Part shown: in pieces, positions 52,527-64,000 of the stretch
Layout of the letters: each line of letters begins with the position of its first letter
How positions within the stretch are numbered: position 1 is the stretch's first letter
Notes under the pieces: model-generated
The model's database searches: none
What the model was told of the DNA's origin: nothing
Seen by the model: the letters and a program-made list of their open reading frames with translations, nothing else
Made by a program: the position numbers and the translations under genes
Source: Meloidogyne chitwoodi
Taxonomy: Eukaryota > Nematoda > Chromadorea > Rhabditida > Meloidogynidae
Reading direction: 5' to 3'
NCBI GenBank assembly: GCA_015183035.1
Contig: JACZZP010000017.1
Span: 1,426,001 to 1,490,000 of the forward strand
DNA length: 64,000 nucleotides

Positions 52527-52669
52527 CTTATTAATATAATAGATAGATTTAAAAAACTATTTCTAACAGAAAAAATATTGCATATTGTCAAAAAAGAAAA
52601 AATATTTTAAAGTCAACATTCATAGGAGATAAAATAAGGTTTATATATTAAACAAAAAATCATAATTAT

Positions 52670-55600
52670 TTAATCATTCAGAACTTTTTCTTTAAGAGCC
52701 TCCTTTTCGCTGTCAAATCGTTGTGATTTAAAATCTTCCAAGCCAGAAGGAGCAGACAAGTTTTTGAATTCAATTTTGAGCGTTTCGTAGTGTTTCTAAG
52801 AGAAAAAATCTCAATTTGAAAATTTTTAATTACTTTAAGTCCATCCAAATAACTAGGCAAAATTTTCCCACTACTTGCATGTGTAGTAATATAATGTTGA
52901 ATATCTTCAATCCATGCCTCCACTTGATCACAGATTATATCTCTTTTCATCCAAAAATGTAATCTAACTATATCAGCAAAAGCCTTTGGTGGATTCTTAA
53001 AAATTTTTTTTCAAGATTTTTTATTTATTAAAAATACTCGAATTTGTTCAATCATTGTCCAACGTACACACATCTGCATAATATTAGCATCATATTCACG
53101 CGATGCTTGCTGTCCGGCAGGAGAATTGCGCCATCTCTCGTAGCCTGGCTCATTGAAATACTAAATATTTAATTAAAAAATATTTTAGATTAAAAAAACT
53201 CACAGGTTCATTAACAAGAATCAATGACTGAATGGAAACAAGTACTTGCAAAAGTGAAGAAGTATCTGCATTCCAACGCTCTTCAGGCCTACCACGCCAT
53301 GTATTTAGAATAGAGAGACAAACTTTTCCATCATCATAAAGGTTTGGATCTTTAAAATCAATTTTAAACACAATGTCCTAACTAAAATTTAAAAAAAAAC
53401 TAACTAAATCGAACAGTTCGATTCCCTGTTGTCTCCAAATTCATCTGCATTGGAACATTTGGATAGTCAGGAGGGAAAAATACATCAAATTCAAAACAAC
53501 CATTTGCATAAGGAGTATCTGCTGGACCCGTTATTAAAACCTAAAAATTTCTTCTCAAATTAAATTTTTAATAATAATATAAACTTTCATAGCATCTAAT
53601 CTTTCCTCAGAAGTACGGACAAAAACGCTGCTATTCATTGAAAGTGGCAATGAGCTACTCAAAGAAACAATTTCTTGTGCTAGTCGTCGAGTACGTTTGC
53701 CTAAAGCTGACCCTCCTGCACTTCCAACTGAATTCAACGATGTTGCATAATGAAATGGTATGCGCATAATTGGAGTTGTATTGTTACTTCCTCCCATTGA
53801 TTCAAAGAATGGAATAGTTTCTAAAATAATTTTAAAGTATTTAAATATATTTAAACAAACAAACCAAATTGCAATCCTTTAAGTTTATCACAATAAAAAC
53901 GTTCAGCAGAATCAGATTCTTTGAGCAAAGCTTTCGATGAAGAAGCAACATGATCGGCAAGATCATTTGATTTGTCATCAATTTGTTCATCTTCATCATC
54001 AAATTCCATCATTCCCTCTGAAGAATGAATTCGTTTCTCTAAAAATTAAAATTGTTTAAAAAATGTTTAGTTAAAAAAACTTTTATTAATTGAAGAACAT
54101 GCACAATGTACCAAATCAAGAAGTTTGCCAAGTTCTTCTTCTTCCTCTAAATCAGCTTGACTTTTTGAAGAATTTGTTGAAGTTGTTTTCCTCCTTAAAG
54201 ATATTTTTAAAGATATTTTAAATTTAAAAAATACATAAAAACAAAGAATATTAACAAAAAAATTCTTTACAAACCAAGCCTTTCGTTTTGTATTTCGTTG
54301 CAAAGGACATTCTCCAGATGTTGTAGAAGTATTATTAACACGATGTCCAGTTTGAAGTTTACTCAAATAAACTTCAATATTTTTGCTTAATTTGTCAAAA
54401 CGATCAAGCAATTCAGCCTCAGCAGCAGCTATTTTTTGTAATTTTCTTTTATAACTAATTTGTTTTTGAATTTCTTTTTCTCCACTCAAAAATATAATGT
54501 CAAAAATATCTTGATTTCCTTGATGATTAAGAATGGCAGCATTCGGAAATCTTGACAAATTATTGATTGGAATAGGTTTGGAATTAGCAACAGTAGCAAC
54601 CAATGAAATAACAGGCTCAAAGGCATGCACCCTTTTTGAAATATCCAAAACTAAAAATATAAAATTTTTATAAATATTAAATATAATTTTCAAAAATCTC
54701 CAAAATCATCATTACCCGAATCGTTCATCAAATAAGAGTTAAGTGTTGAGAAAAGACAAGAGCGGAAAAGAAGTTCAACAAATTCCTCAGAAAGCTGAAT
54801 GCAAGGCACTTCTGATTCGTTTTCTTCTTTATTGGAATTTTGTCCCTCATCCTCAGAATCTTCAGTTTCATTCTTTTCGGTTTCATTTGTCTTCTCATCT
54901 TCATTTTGAGATTGTGTAGCTGATGACAATTCTTCATTAAATATTGGCAAAACTAATTCAATACCATCGGAAGTTGTTGTTTCTTCCTGTTTTGCTTTGT
55001 TGACCTTTTTATTTATATCTGACTTTGAATTTTGTTTTTCTTGTAGTTCTATGGATTGAGGTTTAATGAAGGAAATAAGAATCTGAAAAAATGAATTGAT
55101 AAAAAAATTAAAAATATAAATACATGTAATAAGGCTGCAACATTATTTTCATCTTGTCTTCTCTTTGCAACATGTTGACTAAGATTCCACTGCTGTTGGG
55201 TAGTACCACTACCAAAGCCTGTACCTTTAGCCCAATATCCTCCATCATTTTGAGTTTGTGTTGTCGTAGTCTGTGGAGGTGCTGCTGCTGATGTTAAAAT
55301 AGTCGATCCTGCTGTAGTACTTAATCCAGGTGTTGTCTTTTTAACAGATTCAGAAGTTGTTACATCTGTTTTTGGATCAACTGGATCTTTTGTAGCTAAT
55401 GATGACACTTTTGTTTCAGTTGGTAAAGACTCTTCAAAACCATCTTCTCCTATTGTTAAAGCAGTCACCAAAGATGTGCTTGACGCTGTCATCATCGAAG
55501 GCAAACTTGCAAGAGATTTTGTTGTTGAATTCATAGTTGTTGCTGAAGATAATGTTGTAGCAGGCATAGCAGAAGAAAAATTATTATTGTTTGAAGGATT

Positions 55601-58600
55601 AATAATATAATCAGCAGATCCACCACCACCACTATTGGAAATCATTAATTGTAAGTCCATTGTTTGTTGTTGTAAATTTCCAGCAATTTGGAACAAACGC
55701 TCCATACGAAAAGCAGCATTTAAAACATAGCTTATCAGTTCAACCTAAAGAAATATAAAATAAATTATTTTGGAAAGCTTAAAACAAAAGATACAAATAT
55801 TTATTTACCATTGGCTGTTCATCAGCAAAAACAGGATGCAAAGGTTCAAGACGATTTGGTTGTCGCGAAAAGTGAGCCAAACTTATTAAAAGAGCATCAA
55901 TTATACCCATCTTTAATGCTTTATCGCGAATTGCTTGAGCACGTTCAATACCAACAAAAGCAGGGTCAAAGTTATTAAAAAGACGAGCCAATGCAACAAA
56001 TGGAAATAATAGAAGCTCTTCTTGTTGAGCTTAATTTTTAATTTTACTATATTAAGAAAATCTAAAGAAGAATAACCTTGCTGTTCATGAGAAATATAGC
56101 GGCCTGATCGTTGATAATTTTGTGATTGAGGTTTGGATGCATAGCTAATAGGAACGAAAGGTGCAGTAGACGTTTTCATCATTGTAGATGATGGTTTTTG
56201 AGTATAATAATTATAATTATAAAATATAGGATTCTTTTGTTGTTGGCTATTCTTCGAGGTTAAACAAGTAGAATTGACAGCATTGCGAATTTTTGAATCA
56301 CAACCCGTACGAGGACGTAAAAAAGCAACTCTTGAGCTTGGAGCTGAAAGAAGAAAAAATGATGGGAATATAAATATAAAATTTACATAAATTAGGCGAA
56401 TGTATGTCTAAAACCATTTTAAGTAATTGTTTAGTTTTAGCACGATCCATTTCGATAAGTAACTCTCCATATTTTTCCAAACGAAGAAAGAGTCCAAGCA
56501 ATACAATAATATGAGCAGAATTATGGAAAAACTGATCAAAAGGTGAAGAAGAATTTACTGATGATGGTTGATTAGAAGACTGAAAAAATAAAATTAAAAA
56601 TAAATTTATTTAATAAATTTACCGTTTTTCCAATTCCAACATTTCCAGAACCACTTAAAGGAGGAAAGTTCGCCCATCCACTTCCTAAATTATTTCCAAA
56701 TCCAACAGGTTGTAGCGGGGGCCATTCATTATTAAATAGTTGATCCATTGGAATATTTGGAAGAACATTTGAATACCAACTAGGAAGTGGAGGAGGAGGG
56801 AGATGTGTAGCATTTGTAGGAGTTGAAACTATAGTTGGTGGCATCTAAAAGGAAATAAAGTCAATTATTTTAAAAATTAGAAATAGTTTACATAGTCAAC
56901 GAATTCAAATGGGAAAAATGTAGAGTTGAAGTTTGGCGACGCAGATAAAGTTTGTAAGATTTGTTGCCCAATTTGTGGAACGGCAGTAGAAGAAACGTTA
57001 GTAGATGATGGATTATTGTTAGAACAAATACGCTGTTGACGTTCCAACAAATCAGAAGATAACTTTTCTTGGCTAAAGTATTTTGATATATATAAAATGG
57101 TTGAAAGACAAAAAGTTTTTTGATAAATAATAATTGATTTTTTTAAAAATAAAATTTATGTAAATTTTCAAAAAAAAAAAACAAAAATTACCAGCTATGT
57201 AATCGGTTCAAACATCGCCGATACAAGTAAATGTGCTTAGACAATTCAATAAGGCCTCCTTCACGTGCAAAATGTTCAAGAGTGGAAATTTTATATGGAG
57301 CCGAAGATATGTCGCATGTTTGTGATTTTTCAACATTTTTACAAGTTTTTTGTGAAACTCTTTTCTTTGGTGCTAAAATTATAAAAAAATTATGTTAAAA
57401 TAGAATCTTATAAAAAAGTTAGGAAATTTAACAAACTAACCTGAAGTTGTTTCGGGCATATATCGCATACTCAAACACAACATCATGTGCTGACAATCAT
57501 CAGAATCCCCTTTACTTTCTGTATTCTTACGTTGTTCAAATATTTCTCCTAAAGTAGTCTCTCCATCCAAAGGACATTGAGTATTTATATCAATTAATTG
57601 AATTTTCCTCTGATCTGTTGTATTTCCAATTAATGATAAAGAAGAAGCGGTGAGAATTTTAGAAGAAGATTTAGGCAAAGTAGCTTGCATTTGAGGTGAA
57701 AAATTTACAGGCGGTGTCCAGGGTGTAGTAGAATTGAAATCATCAGACCAATCATCATCCTAAAGAAAAATTGAGAGAAAAGAGAAATAATAGTTTTTAC
57801 TAGTTATATTCAAGTTTTTTTATTTAAAATCTTTACCATATCCAAATCCCAATCAGGTGATGGCTCTTGTTGTTGTTGAAATGCCTGCTGTTGAAATATA
57901 GGAGATTTCTGAAGTCCTTCGACAGAAATCGGAGCAGAAGAAAATGATGGAGAAGGTACAAATCCATGATATTTAAGCCATTGGTCTGCCGCTGAGTATT
58001 TAGCACTCTTCAATGGTGGTTTAGCCGAAGAAGTATTCTTCTTTGATGCTACTTTTACTGCATAAGTTGTTTTAACTTCGGATTGATCATCATCGGAAAG
58101 AAGAGATGATTGAGGAACAAGTTCAGAACATTTTGTATAAATCCCAAAATACAAAACGCAATCATCAGAGACGCAACCAAAAATAGGATGTACCATACGA
58201 CGATGGCTTTTGTGGACAGGAAGAATTGAATTATGTAAAACAACACCATCCGGTAATTGTTCAATGACATCAGTAAAATGAACCTTAAATAAAAAAATAT
58301 TTAAAGTCTAATTTAAAAAAAACCTTAATCATTTCATCATTTAAAACAAAGTGATGAAGCATTTGTAAAAGATAATCATTTAATGGCTTCGGTTGAAAAA
58401 AATTATTTTGCGGATGTTCGCTTTTATCTCTTAGTATTTTGCAAAGATATTTAGCAATTCTCGCACGATGCATACCACCAAAAGTTAAACATCTAGAAAA
58501 AAAGTAAAAAATCAAAATTATGTCATTTAATGAAAACTCCTTTTCCATGGAATAATTAAAAAACAAACGTTTACGCTCGTTTAAAAAAAATAATTTATTG

Positions 58601-61600
58601 AATGTAAAAACAAAAACACAATTATAATATTTAATAAAACTAACCTTCTGGTTAAATTTACAAATGAAGAATTAATAAAAGGAATCACTTCATTCGCCAC
58701 AGAGTTAATTACTTCATCATGGAAATATTTTCTCTCGCCACGTTGAACATTAATAGAACGTTCACTACTTTTGTTTGAATTTACAAGAAAATTCATAATA
58801 TTGCGAAAGAATGCAGGCCCGTATTCGCTTTGTTCGAGTAGTTTGCAAACATCAGTCATTATCGTTAGCTCTTCAATGCATTCGATGATAGCCCGAAGCT
58901 GCCGTAAATCTTGCTCTTCTTTTTCTGAATTAATTTAATTAAAGAAATTTTTGTTTAAAAATAAAATTAAAAAACAATAACTTACGATCCATCTCACATA
59001 TTTGAACTGCCTTTTGAATCCAAATTTCTAAACTACAACCACTAAGTAGACTATCAATCGCTGGTTTAGACTGGCAAATATGTGAAAGAGCAGCAAGAAC
59101 CGTTAGATTTGTCGGAATTGGAAATTCATTAAAGCCATAAATGTCAAGTAATTGGTCCAAAATTTCAGGTTGAGCGCGAACTAATGAACAAAGCAACCAA
59201 CGCGAAGACTTCCAAACATGTTCATAAAAGAAATTAGACATAGTACCAAAGTATTGTTTATCGCAGAGACTTAAACGAGCCAACGGCCTAAAATATAGAA
59301 TTGTAAAAGGATATCAAACTTAAGATAAAATATTTTACAAAATTAAAATACATGATAATTTTGGGAGAAAGTTCTGAACACATCGCCAAAGTCTGTTTTT
59401 GTTGTGCGCAAGATGGATCAGAATTTCGCCAAATGACACAAGAAGTTGACCACATCAATAAAGAAAGAGCCATCTAAATATTTTGATTTTTTTTCAAAAA
59501 ATAATAAAAATAAAACAAAAATTACCCAGCTAGAATCTCGTCTCGCATAATCTTCATTAGAAACAGATAAAAAATCGGTAGAAGAATTTATAGTTAAATG
59601 TTGTAAAAGATCTACAATTCCTTGAAACAATTCATTCTGATGAGAAAGTATTTGAGACATTCGTTCTTTTGTAATAGAACTTTTGGAAGATAATTGTGTT
59701 GTACATAATGTGAAAAGTAATTCAGTCAACTGCATATTTGATTTATCAGGAGAAAGCATTACATTATTCATTTCTTTATTGGTTACTTAAAAATAAACAA
59801 ATTGTTTCTGAGTTATTTAATTTAAAAATATACATACCTAAATGGTCAATAACAATTTTGATAATTGATATTGGAGAAGCCTGATCAGTAAGTGCAAAAC
59901 TTTTAGTCTCAATGTCAAGTAGAATACGATAAAGCAATTGCAACACATCATAACCTGGCCATCCATTAATGCACAAAAATAGTCGAACAAGTTGTTGAGC
60001 CAGAGATGGTTCTAACAAAAATTTAGATTGTTCATTCACTTCACTTGATAAAATGACAATTTGATGGAAAAGAGTAAGCCAGCGATGAAGTAATTCTAAA
60101 TGTTGTTTTGCAGTATTATGTTGTTGTAATTCTGCCAATTGAGTACTTCCATTCAATTGAATTTGCATAAGACCCAAACTATTTGATTCTAGAGGTTTTT
60201 TAAGACGTAAACGAACCTAAAAATAAAATTGTTAATTTAAATAAATTCAGAAAATATCCTTACTGCTTTCACAGGAATTTTGTAATTAGTTGTAGGAATA
60301 GTAATACGAGAACAACCCAAGGTTTGAATTGGCGAGCGTACTGCAACCCAGTCAATACCCATAGGATCAGAAGACAGCTCTGCTTGAAGAGCAGATGGAG
60401 AACCTTTAAGGATTTAATTATATTGGTTTATTTTATTTTAAATAAAGATTAAGGATATAATTTTAAAAAATATATACATGACAATGAAGAAGTATGTGGT
60501 TTGACAACAATCTCATTTAATATTATTGGATATGGCAAAGTCAATACAAGATCCAACCACTGTTGGTAAACAGGAAAATGATAAGTCCAGTTAGGATTTC
60601 GTGACCGTCTATGAGTTGTGCCTGCAGAAATGAGTTGTTGGAGAGAGTTTGCCATTGCAGATGAGGAATGGATTGAACCTTTAAACAAAAAATTTTAAGT
60701 AAAGTTTAAACAAAAATTATAAACTGACAATTTGGCGCATAATTATAAATCTGAGGCTCTCGTTGTTCAGAAGCTTTCATACTACTAGATCCCAGGCATT
60801 TTGACGAGATTTGTTTTTTTGCTGTCCCAGCTGTACTTACGCCGCCAGAAGTAGGCAATCCATTGCCAAAGGTAACGTTTTTGAAAGCTCCAGTTCCACC
60901 GAATTGAGTGGTTCCAAATGGTTGTTGATTATTAGCAGAAATAATTGCATTATTATTGGAAGAAATCATAGCTTGAAAAGCAGCAGTAGAGGACTTGTCT
61001 AGAGTTATATTTGGTTTGTTACCATTTGTTCCATTATTTTGATCATATCCAGAACTATAAACCTAAAAGTTTAAAAATTAGACTCTCTTTAAATAAAAAT
61101 GAAAAATTACAATTTTATTCCCATCAGAACGCTGCTTAGTCTGACTCGGTTGAGAAATAACTGTGCCGCTAATCTGTGACGCAATCATTCGTAATTGTCG
61201 CTGAACCTCAGTGAAAGCAGCACTGCCTTGTGGCCATGCCGAGTTTGACATTTCAGAAAAAGCACGGATACAAAGTTGAAGTTGTTCTGCAATGAAAAGA
61301 TGCCCCCCTAAATAAAAGTGATTAATAGTTATTTCATTTATCAAGATTATAATAAAAAATTTAGTTAAATATCATTTGTTAATGTTCAGTTAGACATAAA
61401 TTGTAACTAATTTTTACCCAGTTCAGCAAAAAGATGACATCCACTAGGAGCCTTAGTTATTTGCAGAAGTAAGAAAGCAATCAAAGGAGAAAGTGACATT
61501 GGTTGTCGATTTTTTGAAGAAAGTACTAAAGATTGCTGTCTGTCTGATAAAAGTTCATTATTTGATGATTCAGGCAAGTCAGTATCAACAAATTGTGCAG

Positions 61601-64000
61601 AATTTTCAACTTCTGCGAGGAGATTGCGAGTAAAAATATGCAAAGTAGTTTCTAAATGTTAAATAAAAAGTTTTACATAATTTAATCATGTTCTGTTTAT
61701 TTCTATATTACATATAAGAAAACATGTTAACACCTTATTTGTTTATTGTCACCAGCTAATAAAATAAAAAATATGAAAATCTCAACTGAAACAAAATAAC
61801 CCTAAAAAATTTAAAACAAATCATTAAAAGCAAACCAAAAGAAGTTGAATCGTTGAGTGATTGCTTTGACGAAATCTGAGGAATATCTGATTGCATTAAA
61901 ATTTGGACCAATAGTGACATTAATCTACGTGATAATTCATCATCAGATTTAGATAAATCAGTACTCTTTTCAAAATGATTAGCAATTGTAAGAAGAGAGT
62001 AAAGTATAGAATCAGCAAGTGACACAACTTTCCATCTAAAAAGTTTAATTTAAGATAATAATTAATTGAATACTTACTTATCCATTAAAATATTATCTAT
62101 TGTTTGACCACTACTTAATGTACAATTTGAGAGGAATTCAAAAGAATCGGATAGAAATTCCTTCATATCGTCTTTCAAAATCATTAAGGCAAAATCACGA
62201 TTTTCACGAGCCATAATGCAAATCTTAAATATTTTAAAGTCAAAAATAAGCAAATTACATTTAAAAATATACTGATATAAATAAAAAAATCTTACAGCTT
62301 TGAGAAGATTACACAAAATTGTTTCAATTTTGTTGGCATGTATAATCACGACAGATGGACCCGTAGAACCTGCAGCTGCCGCAGTTCTTTTATTTCCTTT
62401 ACGAGTTGATGCTTTACCTGCAATATATAAAAACTATTTAATTAAAATCATAAAATTATATTTTTGAAGTAAAAATTAATAAACAAACCAATCCATGGAT
62501 AAAATGGAACACCAAAATGTGGAGGTGGTAGAGGCACCGGACCACCAGGTCCTACAGAAATCCATGAGGTAGGACACATACCAAAATACGAGCTTGCTGG
62601 GTCAGTTTGTTCTAATAGTTCGAGGTCATCAACAGGAATATTTGAAATTGAGGGAAATCCTGATTGTTGTTGCGTCATAGACTTGATTGGTTTTGTTGTC
62701 ATCTTTTTTTTATAAAGAGATGATGCTAAACCGTTTGAAGAAAATGCAGAGGAGAATGTAGGAGTTGCAAAACCCACGTAATTATTATCATCCAATTTCT
62801 CACAAGTAGGTATTGCCGGACCGCCAATAAACTCAAGCGGGTCATTAGTACCAAATCTCTGTTCAGAACCCATGTTACTGAAACAAATATGTTTCGATGG
62901 AGCATTAATTACAGAAAATGAATGACCATTGCCATAATGACTATACATTCCAAACATATTGGCATTAGTAGCAGAAGCATTCCTTAAAAAATAAAATTTC
63001 AATCATATCAAAAACTAACTCATTCTCATTTGGTAAAAATTGACATGCACCATCTGGATCAAGAGCTCGCTGAAGAATTTTCTTAGAATAAGCCATTAAT
63101 ACACAATAAAGGCGAGCGAATTTTGAAATACTGCATGTTTTAACATATTTATGAGTAAATTGAGCTAAAACACAGCTAATCTTTAAGAGAGCACTAATAG
63201 AAAATTTGCTCAATGTTATGAAGTTTCTGTAAATTTAATGAAAATTATTTGCACAATATTAAAATAAATTAACCTTTTAGAAAAAACAGAGGTTAAAACA
63301 TCAAGAAGAATGTCAATAACTAGAGGTACAAAAGAAGACTCACTTTTGTTTACAAGTAGATTAACAAAGTATTCAAATACATCATCTAGTGATGGCCCAA
63401 TGTCCTATAGAAAGTAAAATTATTACTAAATATATTTTAACTTATATATTTTATACCGTATTTGGGGGCATATTCGGAACTCGACAACTGGGTCCAATAA
63501 AGCAAAAATATTGGAAAAGGCAAAAAAGTTTTCCAGAACCAACAATTGCTTCAATAAGATAAGGCTAAAAAATTATTATTATTTAAAGTGAAGAATAGTA
63601 ATTTTACCATTTTTCTAATCGAAGTGTTCAGCGTAGTAAGTACTCGAGTCCATACAAGTTCAGAAATAAAAGGGTTATCTGCAGCATACGAGATAAGTGC
63701 ACAAGCGGCATTGTCGCTCAAGGCAGGAACAGAAAAAAGAGGCGACTTTGAGATAGATATATTGCTTTTAGTGTTAAGAAAGGCAGCAATGTTTGATTGA
63801 TACTAAAAGATAAGAAATAATGGAATTAAAAAATATTTTTATAAAATAATAGAAAATCAACTTATGTACTCAATTTGAATTTTTAAATATTACCTGCCAA
63901 TAAAAGTCCAATAAACGTTCGACAAAAGCAGGTCGAACAATGCTACTTCTGTTTTCAGCAAGGAGACTAGCAAAAAGTTGATCGATAGCAGCCATAATTG
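52670..64000 (-). CDS. ubc-17: BIRC6/BRUCE-type giant E2 ubiquitin-conjugating protein, 3' part
   Basis: Partial: about 39 exons (the first visible 64000-63894, the last 52795-52670), about 2,985 codons; the N-terminal part lies beyond the window. The C-terminal UBC domain (53540-52834) reads [20 protein letters not shown], then [18 protein letters not shown] with the catalytic Cys, [37 protein letters not shown] and [10 protein letters not shown], which is the distinctive BIRC6 type (human: [20 protein letters not shown]). Upstream is a long helical scaffold with low-complexity Ser/Thr/Gln and acidic linkers; the first visible exon gives [24 protein letters not shown]6 is a chimeric E2/E3 that ubiquitinates caspases and other targets. 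The BIR domain, if present, would be outside the window, so its status is unknown. The symbol follows the C. elegans BIRC6-like gene from memory. Confidence 0.88.

Overview
The window is nuclear DNA of an AT-rich invertebrate, almost certainly a nematode. The coding genes are split by many short introns (mostly 28-110 nt) with GT donors and T-rich 'tttag/taaag' acceptors. The recognisable proteins are animal-type, and the best matches I can recall are nematode ones (RAB-2/UNC-108, UBC-14, TIN-10, Srsx-like receptors). The composition and intron style would suit a clade IV plant-parasitic nematode such as Meloidogyne, but that is inference.

Layout. 0.7-6 kb: an ALDH9-type aldehyde dehydrogenase and a membrane-anchored trehalase, both +. 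6.5-9.5 kb: two tandem, mutually similar small helical genes, followed by a second partial copy of the trehalase 3' end. 9.6-13.6 kb: ribonucleotide reductase large subunit (-). 14.5-17.6 kb: TIM10 (+), mitochondrial pyruvate carrier 2 (-) and Rab2 (-). 17.6-23.2 kb: AT desert. 23-32 kb: a Gly/Asn-rich short protein, two divergent unrecognised secreted proteins and a seven-TM receptor. 33-39 kb: glucose-6-phosphate isomerase (+), UBC-14/UBE2G2 (+), Sec61 beta (-), complex III subunit UQCR10 (-) and BLCAP (-). 39.5 kb: a comparatively GC-rich single-pass membrane protein. 40.2-44.8 kb: second AT desert. 44.8-49.6 kb: a PPP1R16-like PP1 targeting subunit (+) and MUS81 nuclease (-). 49.6-51.2 kb: repeat-rich. 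51.2-52.2 kb: an anchored stand-alone Lon-peptidase-like protein (-). 52.7-64 kb: the 3' part (about 39 exons) of a BIRC6/BRUCE-type giant UBC protein (-), running off the window end.

The genes are mostly unrelated housekeeping genes with no operon-like pathway logic; three are mitochondrial (TIM10, MPC2, UQCR10), three secretory or trafficking (Rab2, Sec61 beta, UBC-14/ERAD) and two DNA-metabolism (RNR, MUS81). Gene models were built by joining exons by hand; for all complete genes except the receptor the exon lengths sum to an open reading frame.

The most interesting signals are: (1) two different terminal-inverted-repeat elements, one with a Merlin-like transposase remnant, each sitting exactly on a 5' splice site with an 8-bp target duplication containing AG|GT; (2) a membrane-anchored protein consisting only of a Lon (S16) proteolytic domain, with the Ser motif but a Glu at the expected Lys; (3) a set of 'word-shuffled' repeats, three with hAT-like ends and 8-bp duplications; (4) a solo LTR with a 5-bp duplication; (5) two GC-AG introns in one gene.
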